Program-made: the position numbers and the translations under genes
Part shown: one piece after another, positions 61,657 through 64,000 of the stretch
How the letters are laid out: each line of letters starts with the position of its first letter
Numbering within the stretch: position 1 is the stretch's first letter
The notes under the pieces: generated by a model
Told to the model about the DNA's origin: nothing
Database searches by the model: none
The model's input: only the letters and a program-made list of their open reading frames with translations
Source: an uncultured Lachnospiraceae bacterium
Lineage (GTDB): Bacteria > Bacillota > Clostridia > Lachnospirales > Lachnospiraceae
NCBI GenBank assembly: GCA_910577165.1
Contig: CAJTLX010000005.1
Location: forward strand, 30,589 to 94,588
DNA length: 64,000 bases
Direction: 5' to 3'

Positions 61657-62793
61657 ATGGCAGAGAGTAAGCGGGATTATTATGAGGTGCTCGGCGTAAG
61701 CAAGGGCGCGTCGGATGATGAAATCAAAAAAGCATATCGGCAGTTGGCAAAAAAATATCACCCGGACATGAATCCGGGGGACAAGGAGGCCGAGGCCAAG
61801 TTTAAGGAGGCATCGGAGGCATATGCTATCTTAAGCGATCCGGACAAAAAACGCCAGTATGATCAGTTTGGTCATGCTGCCTTTGAACAGGGCGGCGCGG
61901 GCGGTTTTGATTTTGATATGGGCGGTATGGGAGATATTTTCGGAGATATCTTCGGCGATCTGTTTGGGGGAGGAAGAAGTCGTCAGCGTTCGGGCAACGG
62001 ACCAATGAAGGGCGCGAATCTGCGCACTGGCATCCGTATTACCTTTGAGGAGGCAGTATTTGGCACGGAGAAAGAACTCGAACTCAACTTAAAAGATCCT
62101 TGCGAGAAATGTCATGGCACAGGAGCGAAACCGGGAACATCGGCAGAAACTTGTAAGAAATGTAACGGTACTGGTCAGATAACTGTAACCCAGCAGTCTC
62201 TGTTTGGAATGGTGCGCCAGGTGCGTCCTTGTACGGAATGTAATGGTTCTGGCAAAGTGATCCGCGACAAATGTCCGGACTGCTACGGAAGCGGATATAT
62301 TACAAAAAAGAAAAAAATACAAGTTTCCATTCCTGCGGGAATTGATGATGGGCAGAGCATCCGTATCCGCGATAAAGGCGAACCGGGAACTAATGGCGGC
62401 GAGAGAGGCGATCTTTTGGTAGAAGTAACCGTGAGCCAGCACCCGATCTTTCAGCGCGAAGGCTTTGATATTTATTCTTCTGCTCCGCTCCCATTCACCA
62501 CAGCGGCACTCGGCGGTGATGTGCGCATTTCAACGGTGGATGGCGATGTTCTCTATGAAGTAAAACCTGGCACACAGACGGATACAAAAGTGCGTCTGCG
62601 CGGCAAGGGTGTGCCGACTCTGCGCAACAAGCAAGTGCGCGGCGACCACTATGTCAATTTGATTGTGCAGGTGCCGCAAAAACTGACCAATGAGCAGAAA
62701 GAACTGATTAAGAAGCTTGACGAGTCATTTAAAGGCAAGACGGATGGGGAGGATGCACCGAAGGAAAAAAGAAAATCCTTCTTTAAAAAATAA
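61657..62793 (+). CDS. dnaJ: Chaperone DnaJ (Hsp40, type I)
   Basis: A 378-residue cochaperone. The J domain carries KKYHPDMNPGD with the HPD triad. A Gly/Phe-rich linker (GGAGGFDFDMGGMGDIFGD) is followed by a zinc-binding domain with four CxxCxGxG motifs: CEKCHGTG, CKKCNGTG, CTECNGSG, CPDCYGSG. The C-terminal peptide-binding domains end in KEKRKSFFKK, a basic-aromatic motif also found in GrpE. AAGGGGAAG precedes the ATG. Confidence 0.97.
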   Translation: MAESKRDYYEVLGVSKGASDDEIKKAYRQLAKKYHPDMNPGDKEAEAKFKEASEAYAILSDPDKKRQYDQFGHAAFEQGGAGGFDFDMGGMGDIFGDIFGDLFGGGRSRQRSGNGPMKGANLRTGIRITFEEAVFGTEKELELNLKDPCEKCHGTGAKPGTSAETCKKCNGTGQITVTQQSLFGMVRQVRPCTECNGSGKVIRDKCPDCYGSGYITKKKKIQVSIPAGIDDGQSIRIRDKGEPGTNGGERGDLLVEVTVSQHPIFQREGFDIYSSAPLPFTTAALGGDVRISTVDGDVLYEVKPGTQTDTKVRLRGKGVPTLRNKQVRGDHYVNLIVQVPQKLTNEQKELIKKLDESFKGKTDGEDAPKEKRKSFFKK

Positions 62794-62808
62794 TGGGGGA
62801 GGTATAAA

Positions 62809-63792
62809 GTGAAGTGGAAAAAGCTTACCATTGAAACAACAACGCAGGCGGTGGATTTTATTAGCGGAATGCTTGCGGAACTTGGAATTGAGGGAATTGA
62901 AATCGAGGACAATGTGCCACTTTCCGAGGAAGATAAAAAGAAAATGTTTATTGATATCCTCCCGGAATTGCCGGAGGATGACGGCACGGCGCATATCAGC
63001 TGCTATCTGGAACTTGACCAGGATCTGGAAGATATTACTGCGCGCATCCAGGCGGGGCTTGAGGAGATCCGCGCGTTTGCCAATGTGGGGACGGGTCGGA
63101 TTTCCTTTGGGGAGACCGAGGATAAAGATTGGATGAATAACTGGAAGGAATTTTTCAAGCCATTTCGCGTGGATGATTCCATTGTAATAAAGCCGACATG
63201 GGAAAAATTGGAAGAATCAAAACCCAGCGATCTGATTGTAGAGATCGATCCCGGCACTGCATTTGGCACCGGCGCGCATGAAACCACAAAATTATGTATC
63301 AGAAATTTGAAAAAATACCTGAAACAGGGGGACGCGCTTCTTGATTTAGGCTGTGGCAGCGGAATACTTTCCATTATCGGGATGAAACTTGGTGCGGACT
63401 GCGCCATTGGCACCGACATCGATGCAAGTGCAGTGGAAACCGCAAAGGAAAATGCCGCCATCAACCAGTTGACGCTACACTCCTCAAAAGCAAATGTGGA
63501 GCGTATTTCCGGCGCAGTAGAGTTTTTAACGGGAAATGTGATCGGGGATGAGGCATTTGCCCGCCAGGTGGGAGAAAACTGCTATAATATGGTGGTGGCA
63601 AATATCCTTGCAGATATTATTATCCCGCTCTCTGCCACGGTAAAAAGGCATATGGTTCCCGGCGGATATTTTATCAGTTCGGGAATTATTGAGATGAAAG
63701 CGGAGGAAGTAAAGGAAGCATTATTAGCAAATGGCTTTGAGATTGTGGAAGAAAGCCGAATGAAAGATTGGGTATCCTTTGTTGCCCGCTAA
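62809..63792 (+). CDS. prmA: Ribosomal protein L11 methyltransferase
   Basis: A 327-residue SAM-dependent enzyme that trimethylates L11. The N-terminal recognition domain is followed by IDPGTAFGTGAHETTKLC, LLDLGCGSGILSIIG (motif I) and NMVVANILADIIIPL, all PrmA-specific. It starts with GTG, 15 nt after dnaJ, with GGGGGAGG upstream. The heat-shock group followed by prmA is a common Firmicute order; rsmE often comes next, beyond the window. Confidence 0.95.
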   Translation: MKWKKLTIETTTQAVDFISGMLAELGIEGIEIEDNVPLSEEDKKKMFIDILPELPEDDGTAHISCYLELDQDLEDITARIQAGLEEIRAFANVGTGRISFGETEDKDWMNNWKEFFKPFRVDDSIVIKPTWEKLEESKPSDLIVEIDPGTAFGTGAHETTKLCIRNLKKYLKQGDALLDLGCGSGILSIIGMKLGADCAIGTDIDASAVETAKENAAINQLTLHSSKANVERISGAVEFLTGNVIGDEAFARQVGENCYNMVVANILADIIIPLSATVKRHMVPGGYFISSGIIEMKAEEVKEALLANGFEIVEESRMKDWVSFVAR

Positions 63793-63794
63793 AA

Positions 63795-63896
63795 TCAGCA
63801 GGATTCCGGAGCGCACGGGAGAATTTATAGGCGCAAAGCGAAAATAAATTCTCCCTGAGTAGTGTGTGCGAGAAGGACGGATGCGGAACTTTAAAT
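63795..63896 (+). repeat. Structured intergenic repeat, copy G1 (after prmA)
   Basis: Middle GCGCAC (63811) with GTGTGC (63864), one G·T; apical GGGAGAATTTAT (63817) with ATAAATTCTCCC (63844), perfect. Loop AGGCGCAAAGCGAAA. Outer arms GCAGGATTCC and GGACGGATGC pair partly. Tail GGAACTTTAAAT. Confidence 0.85.
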
Positions 63897-64000
63897 CAGC
63901 AAAAGTCCGGACAGTACCTGTTAGAATTTTTGAGAGCGAAGCGAACAGAAATTCTAACATGGGTCTTTGGTACTGATAGGACGGATGCGGAACTTTAAAT
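63897..64000 (+). repeat. Structured intergenic repeat, copy G2 (window end)
   Basis: Outer GCA-AAA-GTCC with GGAC-GGA-TGC; middle CAGTACC (63912) with GGTACTG (63969), perfect; apical GTTAGAATTT (63920) with AAATTCTAAC (63949), perfect. Loop GAGAGCGAAGCGAACAG. Tail GGAACTTTAAAT reaches the last base, so more copies may follow. Confidence 0.85.

Noticed and set aside
58501..64000. Repeats as integron attC sites
   Set aside because: They are imperfect long palindromes, but no integrase gene is seen, no R-box core site was recognised and the genes between are conserved housekeeping operons rather than cassettes.

Overview
The window looks like a chromosomal segment of an anaerobic, spore-forming Firmicute of the Lachnospiraceae type (class Clostridia). 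The pointers are the block rpsT (opposite strand) – gpr – spoIIP – lepA – hemW – hrcA – grpE – dnaK – dnaJ – prmA, GGAGG-type ribosome binding sites, sigma-A promoters with 17-bp spacers, and a mannoside-phosphorolysis gene set as in Ruminococcus albus and Roseburia. No rRNA, tRNA, CRISPR array or complete mobile element was seen.

Layout. (1) 1-18.2 kb: carbohydrate uptake and beta-mannoside breakdown. A 5'-truncated solute-binding protein, two pairs of ABC permeases, three poorly characterised envelope proteins (NHL-repeat, YIP1-like, DUF5696-like), a repeat-bearing lipoprotein and a second solute-binding lipoprotein precede a GH130 mannooligosaccharide phosphorylase, a cellobiose 2-epimerase and a second GH130 (mannosylglucose phosphorylase type). 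No ABC ATPase is present, so a shared one encoded elsewhere is likely. (2) 18.3-25.7 kb: a DusB-type tRNA dihydrouridine synthase coupled to a 1389-residue leucine-rich-repeat protein without a signal peptide, then an aldo/keto reductase with a cysteine-rich tail and a DUF362/ferredoxin protein. (3) 25.8-29 kb: an NAD-salvage operon nrtR-pncA-pncB behind a promoter with two tandem palindromic operators. (4) 29-33.2 kb: a decayed AAA-ATPase/PD-(D/E)XK gene, then divergent GH27 alpha-galactosidase and MalY/PatB-type lyase genes. (5) 33.4-44.4 kb: purA, argG, maf, argC, a DUF3795 protein, an acetyltransferase, argJ, argB, argD, purC; argF and argH are absent here. (6) 44.5-48.1 kb: an M24 aminopeptidase and a membrane glycerophosphodiesterase. 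(7) 48.1-51.1 kb: an AT-rich restriction-modification pair, convergent, probably acquired. (8) 51.2-64 kb: the conserved sporulation/translation/heat-shock block with a CIRCE operator.

The strongest unexplained signal is a family of about 100-bp intergenic elements that fold into a three-part hairpin: an outer stem, a middle stem and a long apical stem whose loop often carries GCGAAGCGAA. All end in a conserved GCGGAACTAAA-type tail just before the next gene. I count nine near-complete copies, one internally deleted copy and one collapsed copy, all in the same orientation as transcription, upstream of argJ, argB, argD, grpE (two), dnaJ (three) and downstream of prmA (two). Both sides of the stems change together between copies, so the fold rather than the sequence is conserved. 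Tail-like remnants lie upstream of pncB, the DUF3795 gene and possibly purA.

All functional names come from reading motifs, lengths and gene order; no database search was run.
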